This document shows, piece after piece, positions 38,717 to 50,222 of a DNA stretch of 64,000 nt. The DNA is from Pascua guehoae (Eukaryota; Basidiomycota; Tremellomycetes; Trichosporonales; Trichosporonaceae): assembly GCA_001600415.1 (NCBI GenBank), contig BCJX01000014.1, forward strand, positions 467,779-531,778. The letters run 5' to 3'. How positions within the stretch are numbered: the first letter of the stretch is position 1; each line of letters begins with the position of its first letter. A model generated the notes under the pieces. It was given only the letters and a program-made list of their open reading frames with translations, was not told where the DNA came from and made no database searches. Made by a program: the position numbers and the translations under genes.

Positions 38717-41080
38717 GAACTCGCGAGTGAGTCGATGTGGGAGGTGCAGCGTGGAGCAGCGGGACGGGAAGAGTTGGGGACGAGGAGAGCACGAACTGTG
38801 GGGGTTCGCCGTCGCAGACGCAGTGGCGAGCCCGAGGACACCCGGAGGGGTCGGTTGGGTGCACCCTGGAGAAGCAGCGGATGGAACTTGGAAGCAGATG
38901 AACCTCCAGACAACCCCGCCTAACACACAGGGCTCAGCACCACCCAGCGGCACCCGGTCGACCTCGATGCTGCCCGCGAGTTTGAGGACTTGCCAGACAG
39001 GCCCGAGGCGCGATAGCGTCTCGGAACACTGTGGCGAGGGCACGAGCGACACGCAGCGTCGAACCAGTGCTCGGAGTTGAGCCTCACCCGAGATTGTAGC
39101 ATAGCACCAGACTATGAATTGTTACGAATGCGGGGGGGTTTGTGTGGGGGGCGCGCGTGTGGGGATTGAGGCAGAACACTGTGTATTGGTTGTTTCTGAC
39201 TTGTACTGAGACTTGTACTGACCAGAGGAGGGGTCGGGAGGGAGGGTTGGGACTGGTGGGAGGCTGCGTGGTCGCAGTTTGAATCGTGGGACAAGACTTC
39301 ATGTGTTCGGCGGTTACATCGACCGGCGTGAGTGGAGACTGTCGTCTACTCTTGCCACTTCCAGCTGACAAATTCAGCTGGGGTTTACAACATCTATTGC
39401 CAGATCCTAACCTCGTTGTGTCATCGGGCCGACTACGGGAAGGAGCGGAACAGATATGGTACTGACCAGGGCATGGGTGAGTCGGTACGCTGTGTACTCT
39501 ACCACGCTTCCAACTCGTACAGACTTCGCAGGAACATGTCTTGGGAAACACGCCTCCCACCATTCCCACTCTGATTTCCGCCTCTGATGCATTTGGCAGC
39601 AAATGGGCGCATGCAACTTGGTACTCTACATCAATCTACATCTATGATATGGCACGAGGATGCAGAGACAAACCACGTGGATACCAAGTAGTTGCACAGG
39701 GCCCGGGCAAGTGTGTGTGGGGGAGGGGGAGATGCAAGACAGGGCGTCCGTCGGCGAGGCCGGGTGAGCGAGAGATGAAGAACACGAACATCCGCACGAA
39801 ACTGGCGGATATCCAGTGAGCATGAATGGCACAGGTTTCCAGCAGAGATAACCCACGTCACAGCAGCGGTGCAGAGCACAGAGGTTGCACAGAGGCTGCG
39901 CAGGGGTTGCACAGAGAACACAGGTTGCACAGGTTACACCGGATCAGGGCAAATCGCACGTCAGAGGACACGCGGGTCCCCGCCCAGTTGAGCACGCCGA
40001 GGCGTGAGACGGTATCCGAGCATCTCCGTCAATGTCTCCAGCAGTGCAATTTCCGACTTGTTGCACGGGACGGTCTTGCTATCTCAAGAATAGAGTAAAA
40101 CGGAGGCCATATCGCGCCTCCCCCAGCTCAGTGTAGCCGAGACGCCTCGCCTGGAAGCAGCCACGAGACGAAAGGGCTGCACCAGCCCTAACGGGACAAG
40201 GACGGACATGGACGTGAATGACGCCCGTAGGTAGTCGTGCCCTCTCGCCTCTGGCAGGGTTTGCGTGCTGGGCGGTACTGGTCACGCCGCAATGCCCGTA
40301 CTCGTACGCCGCGTCGGGTCCCCGGCGTACCCTAAAGTGCACGGGAATGCGGCGTGGGCAGTGGGACCGTTGCGTCCCCCCGCGTGGACCGCTTGCCGCT
40401 TGTTGATCTCACTCGGTACATTACGAGAACGAGAGTGTCGTGTCGAGTATGCGAGGGGTGGTAACGGGGCAAGGTGGCTCGTGGGCAGGCGGTCGGGGGG
40501 ACGGGAGGTATCGGGGCCGGCGGGGGGGGATATATCTGGGTCCAGGGGGGTCAGAGGGTGGGGGCTCGATGCGGTGTGGGGGGGATGGTGTGGGGTCGGG
40601 CGTGCGTGCTGTGGGGTCGTTGCGCTCGTAGTGTGCAGCCACACCTGTACAGTACGGCTGTCACCTTACACCTTGCGCCTGTACGCCTGCCCACCTTGCG
40701 CGTCGTGTATCGGGACACCTGTCACCTCGTGCACGTCACATCTGTACACATGGCACCACGTACACCTCGTATACCTCGTATACCAGTACACCTTGTACAC
40801 TTTGTGCACCTTGTGCACCTTGTGCACCTTGTACACCTTGTGCACCGTGTACACCGTGTACACCTCGTGCACCGTGTACACCTCGTGCACCTTGTGCACC
40901 CACACCCACACCCGTACGTGCACCCACACACCCATACACCCCGGGCCGTCACCGCCCAACCGTCCACCTCGCACCTCGCACCCTCGACACACGTCTCATC
41001 CCCCTCCCCTCCCAACCCGCCAACCCAATCCCAACCCGCCTCAACCCCAAACACTCTATGGACGCCAAAAAGTCTTGTCT
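38717..41080. other. Long intergenic region with repeats
   Basis: No protein-coding gene is supported. There is a purine/pyrimidine-skewed 3' flank of the transporter, a GGTTGCACAG-type imperfect repeat at 39880-39950, a G-rich block at 40440-40600, and the 9-bp minisatellite at 40761-40900. The tRNA-Ser gene follows. Confidence 0.6.
40761..40900. repeat. 9-bp minisatellite (CACCTTGTG type)
   Basis: About fifteen 9-bp units follow the pattern CACC(T/G)(T/C)GT(G/A). Many junctions form the palindromes GTGCAC or GTACAC. The unit length is a multiple of three and lacks stops in most frames, so long artificial open frames (VHLVHL, CTRCTR) arise on both strands. The repeat starts less clearly at about 40720. 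Confidence 0.9.
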
Positions 41081-41179
41081 CGACTAGGACAGGATTCGAA
41101 CCTGCGCGTCCTAGGACACATCCTCTCGTGCTTGGAAAACCATAGCAGGGATGCTGCTTAACCACTCACACACCTAGCC
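41081..41179 (-). tRNA. tRNA-Ser(GCT) with 18-nt intron
   Basis: Read on the minus strand: acceptor GGCTAGG pairs with CCTAGTC (one G-T), D-arm AGTGGTTAAGC, anticodon stem CATCC/GGATG, and loop CTGCTA with an 18-nt intron after position 37. A long variable arm (GTCCTAGGAC) and T-arm GCAGG-TTCGAAT-CCTGT follow; the discriminator is G. The long variable arm and GCT anticodon identify serine. A T5 terminator lies just downstream on the minus strand (41067-41071). Confidence 0.93.
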
Positions 41180-41325
41180 AGCGACGACACTCCCAACTCG
41201 CGTGCAGTCCATAGCCAGCAAGTGTCGCCGAGTCCAAGTTTGTTTTCCAGACTTGGAGCCTTGTTCGGATCTCAGCGTCCAACGCTGCAACGGCAGCCCC
41301 CTGCCACCAGAGGCGCAGACGAAAC

Positions 41326-41356
<31 letters not shown>

Positions 41357-42505
41357 GACCGGCAGGCGTGCGCATGGTACGCGCCGAGACCCGCACAGCC
41401 AGCAGCCAGCTCTCCCCGGCCACGCGCCGCCCAATGCTCGCTGGTAGCTGGTTCTCCACCTTGTACGTACACTGTACTGTACACTGTCACACGCTCGTTT
41501 CCCGGCCGGCAGTAGAGTTTCGGAACGCTGCTTCCGGTCGGGTTCCTCTGCCAAGCCCTGCCAGGGCCAGGGTTGGATGACGAATGGCCGATGACGAGTG
41601 GCGGGTGACGGGCGGATGACGCCGCCACCGTCTGCCCTGGCTTGCAGAGGGGTAACGCGACGCGACGCGACGCGACGTGACGGCCGAATATCGTACCCAG
41701 CATGTTGGCGGGCCGTGTACCCATGTACCCATCCATGTTGTCGGGGATGCATGCTTGTTTGCCATCTTGTTGCATGACTTTGGCGCTTTGGGGGCATACC
41801 TTGACCTTGTTGCTAGCTTGCAGTGTGCCGCTGCTGGTTCTGCGCAGGTCACGGGTGGGATGGGGATGGGGATCTGGCCAAGCGCCCAAGCGGGCCAAGG
41901 TGCCAAGGTGCCAAGCTCCAAGCTCCAAGCTGCGCGATCCGGCAGATGGCCACGGCCGTACCCAGCACTACAGTGGGCAGGGGTGGCGACCCAGTGACCA
42001 CCAGTGGGCAGGGTGGAATGTCGTATGATGCATGTCCCGGATTGTCATGTTTCCCGGATTGTGGCATGATGATTGTCTTGAATGGTCGTATGATCGCCAC
42101 CCACAGACAATGACAATGACAATGACGCCGACCATGACCCCATTTGCCATGCCCCCCGCAATCCACACCGCGACTCGCACTCAACTCGCCTCTAACCCAT
42201 TATATCCATTCATTGTGGTGCTGGTACTAGTACTATTCTACGTCCTCTCCCAGACCACCGACGCCGTCGTGTGTGGACGTCTGGTGGCGGGTATATACCG
42301 TACGTGCGCGGGGTGCGGGCTGCGCCGGCGCTGGAGACACCGGCGCGCCGTGCACACCGCCAACGCTGCGCGTGCCTCTGCATAGTGTCGGGTGTCATTC
42401 TTCTTACCAGAGAAGCAAAACGAAGCGAAGCGAAAAAAACAACAACTCGTCTCGAAACCCGTGCGTGCCGGCGTGCAGCCTTGAGCACAGCCTCGGACAC
42501 ACAGC
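41180..42505. other. Intergenic with short tandem repeats
   Basis: No gene is seen. It contains GGGCAGAC repeats (41326-41366), ACGCG pentamers (41658-41682), CCAAGCTC repeats (41905-41935) and a GACAATGACAATGACAATGAC run at 42107-42125. A TATATCC/TATATACC pair near 42200 and 42293 could be promoter elements of unknown use. Confidence 0.55.
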
Positions 42506-42736
42506 CTAGGCGGTGGCAGCGGCCTCTGCGGGCGCGCTCGTGGTCTCCGACTTGGTGCGGCGGGCGGGGGCCTCGCCTGCGGTCAGGTCGTAGAACGACG
42601 TCTTCCACGTCTCGAGGTCGCGGCCGTAGTGGGCGAGGATAAAGTAGACCTGGTAGATGAGGGTGCCGAGGACGAGGAAGATGAGGAGCCAGCCGAGCGC
42701 AATGGTAGCCTGGCCGAGGCTGCGTGTTAGTAGGTT

Positions 42737-42782
<46 letters not shown>

Positions 42783-43483
42783 CGGGAGGGGGGGGGGGGG
42801 GGGGGGGGGGGGGGTGAGAATCAAGGTGGAAGAACGAGGTGATTGTGGTTGTGGTCTCTCTGCTTCTGGTGTCCACCACCACGACACCATGCACCTCTGA
42901 GCCTCCCCTCCTCACTGAGCGGGGGCACACCCATCGTCACACGCCACGAGTCGCACCCACGCCCACTCCCCGTGTACACTCACCCGCCGAGGGCCGCGTC
43001 CGAGCCGTTAAACACCCTGTGCCACTCGCGGAACCACGAGGCGCTGGACGAGAGCGCGCCAATGGCGCCGAGGCCAAAGATGAAGAAGAAGCTGAGCACC
43101 GACACGTCGACGAGGTTCCAGCGGAAGACGTTTTCGGGGCTCACAAAGAGGAGCACGGCGAGGCTGTGGGTGTGAGTGGCGTGTAGACGGGATACCTGAG
43201 GAGGACTCACGCGGCCGCGTAGTAGAGCCACAGGAGGAGGCCCCATGCGAGCGCGGCGTTGGCGGCGTCAAAGTTGCCAGACCAGTACTTTGCTGCAATC
43301 GTCAGTGGGTTGCAGACGGGGTGAGGTTGGTAGCGCCGTGTCCACGGGCCGGGCGTCGGCTCAACAAGACTCACTCAGAGAGTTCCACTTGCCGACGAGG
43401 GCGGCGGCGACGACCCAGGTGAGGAACGACCAGAAGCAGCCGACGGCGTACAGCGTCGTGTGGATGGTCGAGGGGGCGGGCAT
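42506..43483 (-). CDS. Four-helix membrane protein, MARVEL-like topology
   Basis: Exons 43483-43375, 43292-43211, 43163-42984 and 42719-42506 join to 194 residues. Four hydrophobic helices are visible: LYAVGCFWSFLTWVVAAALV; ALAWGLLLWLYYAAALAVLLFV; DVSVLSFFFIFGLGAIGAL; and QATIALGWLLIFLVLGTLIYQVYFIL. A cytosolic tail (HYGRDLETWKTSFYDLTAGE...) ends TSAPAEAAATA. Topology and size match MARVEL/SUR7-type fungal membrane proteins, but no diagnostic motif was found. The third intron (42720-42983) carries a 77-nt G tract (C on the coding strand) ending 18 nt before the acceptor. Confidence 0.8.
42738..42814. repeat. 77-nt poly-G/poly-C tract in an intron
   Basis: On the plus strand there are 45 consecutive G, then CGGGA, then 27 G. 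It lies inside the last intron of the four-helix membrane protein. On the transcript it reads as poly-C directly upstream of the 3' splice site, where a polypyrimidine tract is expected. Length may be affected by sequencing or assembly. Confidence 0.9.
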
Positions 43484-46100
43484 GGTGGTGGATACGGTGT
43501 GGTGGCGACTCGATGAGGGTTTGCAGTGGTGGAAAGACTGGTCCAAGCAGGCGTGTGTCGGGTGGCAAAGGAGTCGGCAAGAGTGGAAAAGTGGGTTGGG
43601 CGGCGCGACTTTATGAGGTCTGGTCGAGCGTGTGCGCTGTGGTGGGCTTTGGCTGCAGGAAGCAGGCAGGAAGCAGGCAGGACAGAAAAGTCAGGGGTCG
43701 GAGGCGGTGGGGTGATTGTTGTGGGGTGGTTGGTGTGTGAGCCCGTGCACAGAGGACGAAGGATGAGGATTGAGGGAGGAGCAAGAGAGCAAGCACTGGT
43801 CAAAGACGAGGTTTAACTCTTGGCGCGTGAGAGAAGACGAGGCGTTCAGAGGCGCAACAGGCAAACGTCCAAAGGGGGCGGTCTGTGCAGAAGGTTTGGG
43901 CGCGTCTGTGTCGGAGAGGGTCGGTCGATCTGAGATCCTCACACTAGAAATGGCAACACAAAGACCAGTCGGTTGGTTGGTTGGTTGGCAGAGTTGGAGG
44001 AGTGGGTTCGAGGTGGGTTTGAGGTGGTTGGTGGCAACAAGTTGAGGTGCATGTCCACATGCTTCTTATATCCCTGAGAAATGTGGTCATTGAGCGAGCC
44101 AAGAATGCTGAGCCTCTGGTCACAATCTAGAGTATCTGGTGCAATCGCGCAATCATGGCATGGCATGGAATGCAGACGGACGGCTCTGGCGCGTCGTTAC
44201 GGCATGACAAACAGGACAGGAAAAGGTACAAGAGCGGAACCCGGGCCAAAAGAGACACAGACACAGATTCAGTTTGCAAGGTTCAGGTGCCGTGCATGTG
44301 CCGTGGCGCAAAACAGGAATGCAGTGGCGTCTTTTCATCCGCATTTTGCGCAGTCGGCTCTTTGCCTTGGTACTTTGTACAGAGCACGGGAGCAGAGAGT
44401 GAGGCAGGCACAGCTTTACTTGGTAATCAATCAATCACGCTTCTTCTCGACTCGTACCACTCTTGGTCAGGCGGGTTGTGGCTGTGGCGCGTGGCGCTTG
44501 GTGCTGCTAGGCGCTGGAATGGCGCATCAACAAACTATGCCTCTGAAATGCTGTGCTGTGCGCGTGCCCCGGCGGCAGTGCTTGGACATGGTGCATTTGT
44601 GGCGTTTTGCATGTCACTTGGCTGCGTGCCGTTTCACCGCCTCAGGTTATCCTTGCTTGTTTTAAGACTGTACAGCTGCCTGCCCTGCACCTCTCTGTCA
44701 TCCATTGGCTCTGAGAGCGTGTCACTATGAGCACAGTCTGCGACTCCCCAAACACGTTGGCACGGCTCTTCTTGGCGCTCCCTGTAATTGTGAGCTGCAG
44801 TGACGGATAACAAATCAGTGACCCTGGGGCTAGTCTGCATCCGTCGTCCCGTACCCACTTGTAAAACGCCTCTTCCGCTGTATTCCGCAGTCACGCCCAG
44901 GTTTCCACCTTGTTCCATTAGTCTCATTCCTGCTCGTGTGCAGGCAGTGCTGTGCAATCTTGCACACCCCCTGCGTTCCATGGTCTTGGCCGGAACCTGT
45001 CGGCTATCTCGCTTGGCGGCTAGATCCCTGCAGGCCTACAGGCTGCCGGGCCCAGGTTGGACATTCCGGCCTTGGATTCCCTGTCGCTTTGCCCAGACTT
45101 TGCTCTCGTCCTCCACTTGCTCCGCTCCAGTATGTAAACCTGTTCCGGGTGAGGGTGGCAAGGTTAACCTCTGATGCATGCTGCTGCACTGTACCTTGCG
45201 GAGATCGGATGTTTCCGGCTCGGTGGGTTCAGCTCGAACCCTCACACATCCTCTGACGCCATCCCGCTCCCGTTCACTCGACCATTGGACAGCGAGGAAA
45301 TCGACAGCGGGTGACAAAGCTGTGCCGAACAATGCGCCCCGTGCACCGCAGCGCGTCGCGAGCGCGTAGCCATGCCTATTGGAGGCACATCTTTGTCCCA
45401 CTTGGTAAAGGTCTGGGTCTTGGCTCTGTGCACGACTCTTCGGCTGAGGCACTGTGTTCACCCCTGCCGGCATTCCGATACGACCGAAAGGCCGGAGCAC
45501 AGCACTCGTCCACCTTGACCGAGACGGAAATGTTTCCAGAAGCTGGTAGTGTTGTTGGTCTGCTCACATGCACAGCCCCTGGTTCCCGCCCGGCAAACAA
45601 GACTAGAAGCCACAAGCTAGTGTAGATGATCGACAAGCACAGCAAATCGTCATGCTTGATCGTCGTCGAGCGCAGCTACTACTGCTTTGGTTAGTGAACG
45701 ATTAAGCATGTGAGACAATAATGAATAATCGCACCGCCCTGTCACGACCACAACAACAACAACAAATGGCACAGCAATGGATGACGACTCGCCCGCCCCC
45801 CAACCCCCGATTGCAGAGATCCCCAAATGCCAAGGCACACAGCCACTGCAGCCACAATTCAGATCCGTTTGTGGGAGAAAATCAAACAAAAACAAAGACG
45901 AAAAAGATAGCCTCTAGGTGGCACGCGGGCCTGACCAGATTCAAACTAGGCATGCGCACAACGTCACAGGCCTAGTCACAGACCCCCCCCCCCCTTACTC
46001 CCAGGCACGCCGCCTCCACTGCCGCGCTCGACCTCCATGACACGACACGACAACACCCCACCATCAACATCCTCCCCATAGACCACCTCGACACGCAACC
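43484..46100. other. Divergent intergenic region, no gene recognised
   Basis: It lies between the minus-strand four-helix protein and plus-strand VPS51. It contains a GGTTGGTTGGTTGG run at 43971-43987 and CAACAACAACAACAA at 45750-45764. Open frames of up to 194 codons show no domain. A run of ten C lies near 45985. Confidence 0.55.
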
Positions 46101-47618
46101 ATGGCGAGCCCGCTCCCGACGCGCGCGTCCTCCATCCCCGACCGCGTCCTAAGTCCCCGCCCGCAGTCCGCCGAGGCGCGCCGCGCCGCGCGGCGCGAAC
46201 AGATGCGCGACTTCTACGGCCTGCCCTCGCCCTCGCCGTCGCAGACACAATCGCACGCTTCGACGCCGAGGACGCCGCATACGCCGCTCACACCGCACAC
46301 ACCCCATACGCCGCACGCCTCGCACACGCCCACGACGCCCAATACGCCGCGCACACCCAGGACACCCAACACGCCCATGCCCGCGCCCAACGCGCAGACG
46401 CCCCGGCCCCTCTCGCCCCATGCGACGCGCACGCCGCGGGCGGGCGCGGGGGCCAGGCCGCGCGAGGATGCGACCGACTTTACGTCGCCGCAGTTTGTTC
46501 CGGCCGAGTATTACGAGGATCTCATTGCGCGCGCGTCGTTGGCCGAGCTGATGCAGACGACGGGCACGCTCGCGGCGGGTGAGTGCTGGGTTCTCTCGAG
46601 GTGGAATCGGGGTGGGGGTTGCAACGGAGGGAGCAGGAGGGAGTACTTGAGCGAGTACTGGAGAGAGTAGGAGCGAGTAAGAGCGAGTAAGGAGGGATTA
46701 AGAGGAGGCCCCGGAGCGGCCGGCGCCACCACCACCCCAGCCAGCCACTAGCGATATCAGCCCGCAGCGCGCAGCACGCAGCACCCAGCAAATGCGCCCC
46801 GCGCACTTTGCTGCCTGGCGCCCGAAAAGTCGAGTGGGGAGGCTTGCGGGAAGTGGGGCCCGCTTTGTGAGCCGAGTGAGCCCATGTGGGCAGGCTTGTC
46901 AACACCGAGCCTTGTCAAACGCGTGCAACCAAGGATGCGGCTACGCACTATGTCAGCATCTGGAGTCACGGCTGCCGAGCATAGCTCTCCGAGCGCTCAA
47001 CTGTTCTCGCCCGTTCTTTCCTCCTCATCCTCGTCTCTTCCGCTGAAAAGCTCCTGTTGAGCCACCTTGAACTCCTCTTGAACCCCCCTTGAACCCCTCT
47101 TACCCCCCCCCCCCCCCCCCCCCTCCCGTCTCAGTATCCCAAACTAACACCCAGACGTCGGCCGCCTTCACTCCTCCCGCCACACGCTCGTGTACAACCA
47201 CCACCACCAGCTCTTCTCGGCCGGCGACACCATCGCGGCGCTCAACACACACACGCCCCAGCTCTTGTCGATTGTCACGAGCCTGCAGGAAAAGTTTAGC
47301 GACATGTCCCAGCTCGCAGACAGCGTGGGCCTTGCCGAGCGCACAGAGGTGGACACGGCGGCCCGCGCAAAGGCCCTCGTCTTGCAGGGCGAGGAGCGCG
47401 TGCGGCTCATGAAGATTGCAGAGGGTGGGTAGAGCACAGGCTGGTGTCGTGCTTGGTACGGTGGCCGCCAGTACTGACCCTCAGAACCAGAGAGCAAGAT
47501 CAAGGAGGCGTGGAAGCGTGTCGAGGAGAGTCTGAACGGTGTATCCGCCGAGGGACTCGAGGAGATGCTCAAGCAGGGACGCACGATTGCGGGCATTGAC
47601 GACGAGGCAAAAGTGTAG
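46101..47618 (+). CDS. VPS51: GARP complex subunit Vps51
   Basis: Small subunit of the GARP tether, which captures endosome-derived vesicles at the Golgi and interacts with Ypt6/Rab6. Exons 46101-46578, 47155-47424 and 47485-47618 give 293 residues. The first 125 residues are disordered, with ThrPro/HisThrPro repeats (TPHTPHTPH) and Arg-rich blocks. The Vps51 N-terminal domain follows: FVPAEYYEDLIARASLAELMQTTG, then HTLVYNHHHQLFSAGDTIAALN (the usual LVYENYNKFISATDTI motif) and a coiled coil. The C-terminus (KEAWKRVEESLNGVSAEGLEEML) is short, so the protein is between yeast and animal forms in length. The first intron, 576 nt, is unusually long for this window and contains a 21-C run. Confidence 0.88.
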
Positions 47619-48246
47619 ATGGAGGGGTTTGACGGTTTAGTGGTTCACCCAGCATTTTTGTGAGTTGGGTGTCGCCATTGTATCAACTCGCTGACAATCA
47701 GGTATACCATTCATGTACTAATATGTCGAGCCCCGAGTAAGCTGTCCAGGTGCCGGCACGGTCGGCTGGGGCTTCGTGGCACACCGCAAGTGTCGGAAGC
47801 TGTGCGAGGGTGGCTCTGCTGTCCCTTCAGCCAGATCTTGAAGGAGGCAGGTCACAAGTCCCGCTAAGGCCCTGGAGGGGGTAGCAAGTCGCCCAAGTGG
47901 CTCCACTCACAAGGACCATTCGTCTTGCGACAACCGATGGCAGCTTACGAATTCACCTCTGAGACACAAACGACGGTCGTTGTGACCTCGGTCGCGCGCG
48001 ACGAGTCACCCAAGCACAGGCTAAGTGAGAAACGGGGAAATGGGACATCAGTTCTCCCCTGCATTGTGAAAGAGGTGTCTGAGCTGACTTGTGTGGTTGC
48101 AACTAGGCTCGAAGTACATTGGGGGCAAGGAGAACATGCCATTGAGCGGCACCTCTTGTCTTACAACCTTGTCGCCATCTCGCCATCTCTCGTCGACAAA
48201 TCGACGCCGTGCCGGGCATCGGCGGCGCCGAGAACTCATCGTCGTG
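47619..48246. other. Intergenic before the tRNA array
   Basis: This is the 3' flank of VPS51 and, from about 48000, the first copy of the duplicated flank that precedes each tRNA-Ala gene (GGGAAATGGGACATCAG, ATTGAGCGGC, GGGCATCGG). No protein gene is seen. Confidence 0.6.
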
Positions 48247-48333
48247 GGGCGTGTAGCTCAGTTGGTAGAGCGCGTCATTAGCATTGACAGTGTCTAATTG
48301 ACGAGGTCTTTGGTTCGATTCCTAACCCGTCCA
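48247..48333 (+). tRNA. tRNA-Ala(AGC), 14-nt intron
   Basis: Acceptor GGGCGTG pairs with CCCGTCC and includes G3-U70, the alanine identity pair; discriminator A. D-arm GCTCAGTTGGTAGAGC; anticodon stem CGTCA/TGACG; loop TTAGCA followed by a 14-nt intron (TTGACAGTGTCTAA). T-arm loop TTCGATT. This copy has a longer intron than its AGC sisters. A T5 terminator lies about 10 nt downstream. Confidence 0.95.
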
Positions 48334-48597
48334 CTCCACATCTTTTTAGAGCGCGCGGCGAGCGCAGCACGAGGCTGCAATGGGAGAAATGGGGTGGGAG
48401 GCGGTCCGCCCCCCCCCCCCCTCATATGTTGTGAAGCGCTACGACGTGGCTGAGCTGAGGTATGGGGTTCGTCGATGATGGCAGCTAACCACAACCAGCA
48501 TGAAGCGCCTCAGCGGCGTCCCATTGTCTTGCGTCCTCGATCTCACCATCTCCGACGCCGAGGCCGCGGGCATCGGTGCGAAAAGCCCACCAGAGGG

Positions 48598-48696
48598 GGG
48601 CGTGTAGCTCAGTTGGCAGAGCGCGACATTCGCAAGACGTGGTCACATCCTGCGCGCTACTTGTCGAGGTCTTTGGTTCGATTCCTAACTCGTCCA
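48598..48696 (+). tRNA. tRNA-Ala(CGC), 26-nt intron
   Basis: Same body as the neighbouring tRNA-Ala genes, but the anticodon arm is CGACA/TGTCG and the loop TTCGCA gives anticodon CGC. A 26-nt intron (AGACGTGG...GCGCTAC) follows position 37. The acceptor 3' strand is CTCGTCC, keeping G3-U70. This is the only CGC copy in the array. It probably arose from an AGC copy by anticodon change; compensatory changes in the stem are visible (GTCA to GACA). Confidence 0.93.
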
Positions 48697-48993
48697 TCCC
48701 ACCACTTTTTGGAGCACGCGGCTAGTCAAAGTCACGCAGGACTGGGTGGCTGAGAAACGAGGATGGAGCGCCAGTCGTCCCACCACGCATTTAGAAGCAC
48801 GACGCGTCTGGCGAGATGTGTGGTTCGGTGGGCCCCTCATAAGTGGCGGGCACGGAGTACAGACCGGACAAGGCATTGAGCGGCGTCACATTGTCTTGCG
48901 GAGTCGATCTCGCCAGCTCTCCACACCGCCGCTCACGCCGATGCTCATGCTCACGCCGAGGCCGCGCGGATTGGCACCGAGAGCACACCAGTG

Positions 48994-49074
48994 GGGCGTG
49001 TAGCTCAGTTGGTAGAGCGCGTCATTAGCACCGACTAATTGACGAGGTCTTTGGTTCGATTCCTAACCCGTCCA
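48994..49074 (+). tRNA. tRNA-Ala(AGC), 8-nt intron
   Basis: Body identical to the 48247 copy apart from the intron. The anticodon stem CGTCA/TGACG encloses TTAGCA plus an 8-nt intron CCGACTAA. G3-U70 and A73 are present. The terminator CTTTTTAGAGC follows. Confidence 0.95.
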
Positions 49075-49439
49075 TCTCACACCTTTTTAGAGCTTGGAGG
49101 CAGCAGGACAAGGCTGAGTGGGGCGTCAGTCGTCCCGGGACCATACAGCACGACAGAAAGCTTGTCCCAGGAATGCTTGACCCAAAGCCTCGGAAGTCCT
49201 GCCGCAATATGGCAGAGGTCCCATGGTATGGGCGTGGCACAATGTTGTGGCGGTCGCAACCTGCTGGGCGGCCAGTGTACGTTGTGAAACACTACCTCGT
49301 CGACCCAGCTGGTGGGCAAGGAAACAAGCCATTGAACGGCGTTACATTGGGCGTTCTCGCCATCTCTCCACGCTGACGTCGCTCTCCACGCCGACGCCGA
49401 CACCGGCGCGGGCATCGGCACAAAGAGTATAACAGCGTG

Positions 49440-49520
49440 GGGCGTGTAGCTCAGTTGGTAGAGCGCGTCATTAGCACCGACTAGTTGACGAGGTCTTTGG
49501 TTCGATTCCTAACCCGTCCA
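49440..49520 (+). tRNA. tRNA-Ala(AGC), 8-nt intron
   Basis: Same mature sequence as the other AGC copies. The 8-nt intron is CCGACTAG, one base different from the 48994 copy. G3-U70 and A73 are present, and a CTTTTTAGC terminator follows. Confidence 0.95.
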
Positions 49521-49786
49521 TCCTTCACTTTTTAGCGCGTCCAGTCTGCAGGACGAGACTGCCAAGTGGGGAATGGGAGATGGGACGTCGGTTACCCCCA
49601 CCAGAGGGGGGGGGGGGGGGGCGACCCGTCAACTTCGTCGATAGTGGGGGGGCAACGAAAAGGGTGAGCTCCTAACGTCCCCCAACACACCAGCCTCTGA
49701 ACACTGCCCCCGACAAGCGAGTCGGCAAGCTTACAGATCCCTCCAGCTCCTCTCGTCCCCGAGGTCGGACAGGAGGCCCTGTCAAT

Positions 49787-49875
49787 GGCGATTTAGCTCA
49801 GTTGGTTAGAGCGCATGCTTAACAGCCGCACAGCTGGTTCGCATGAGGTCGGCAGTTCGACCCTGTCAAACGTCA
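49787..49875 (+). tRNA. tRNA-Val(AAC) with 14-15-nt intron
   Basis: Acceptor GGCGATT pairs with AAACGTC (one mismatch and one G-U). D-arm GCTCAGTTGGTTAGAGC; anticodon stem CATGC/GCATG; loop TTAACA gives anticodon AAC; the intron GCCGCACAGCTGGTT follows. T-arm GGCAG-TTCGACC-CTGTC; discriminator A. The exact intron end (14 or 15 nt) is ambiguous by one base. Confidence 0.9.
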
Positions 49876-50141
49876 GAGATACTCTTCTTTTGCTCCTCGA
49901 CATGTGAGGCCCAGAGGCTTGGAGACGGGAGACGATGCTGTGATGGTGGGGTTGCCTCGGCTCCAGGGTGTCATGATTTTTTCTTGGCACGGCTTTTAGC
50001 AGGGCTAGCTCCACAGACATTATCGGTTCGGGCGTCCACGGGCATGGGGCGGCTCGGCGGCGTGTCATTGTTGTCTAACGCACTTGATCTCGCCGTCTCC
50101 CTGCCGACGCCGACCATCGGTGCAGAGAGAGTGTCGGCGTG

Positions 50142-50222
50142 GGGCGTGTAGCTCAGTTGGTAGAGCGCGTCATTAGCACTGTCTCATTGACGAGGTCTTT
50201 GGTTCGATTCCTAACCCGTCCA
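50142..50222 (+). tRNA. tRNA-Ala(AGC), 8-nt intron
   Basis: Same mature sequence as the other AGC copies, with intron CTGTCTCA. G3-U70 and A73 are present; the terminator CTTTTTAGAGC follows. Confidence 0.95.

Noticed and set aside
40265..41165. Long open frames on both strands across the minisatellite
   Set aside because: They are explained by a 9-bp repeat without stop codons and run into the tRNA-Ser gene.
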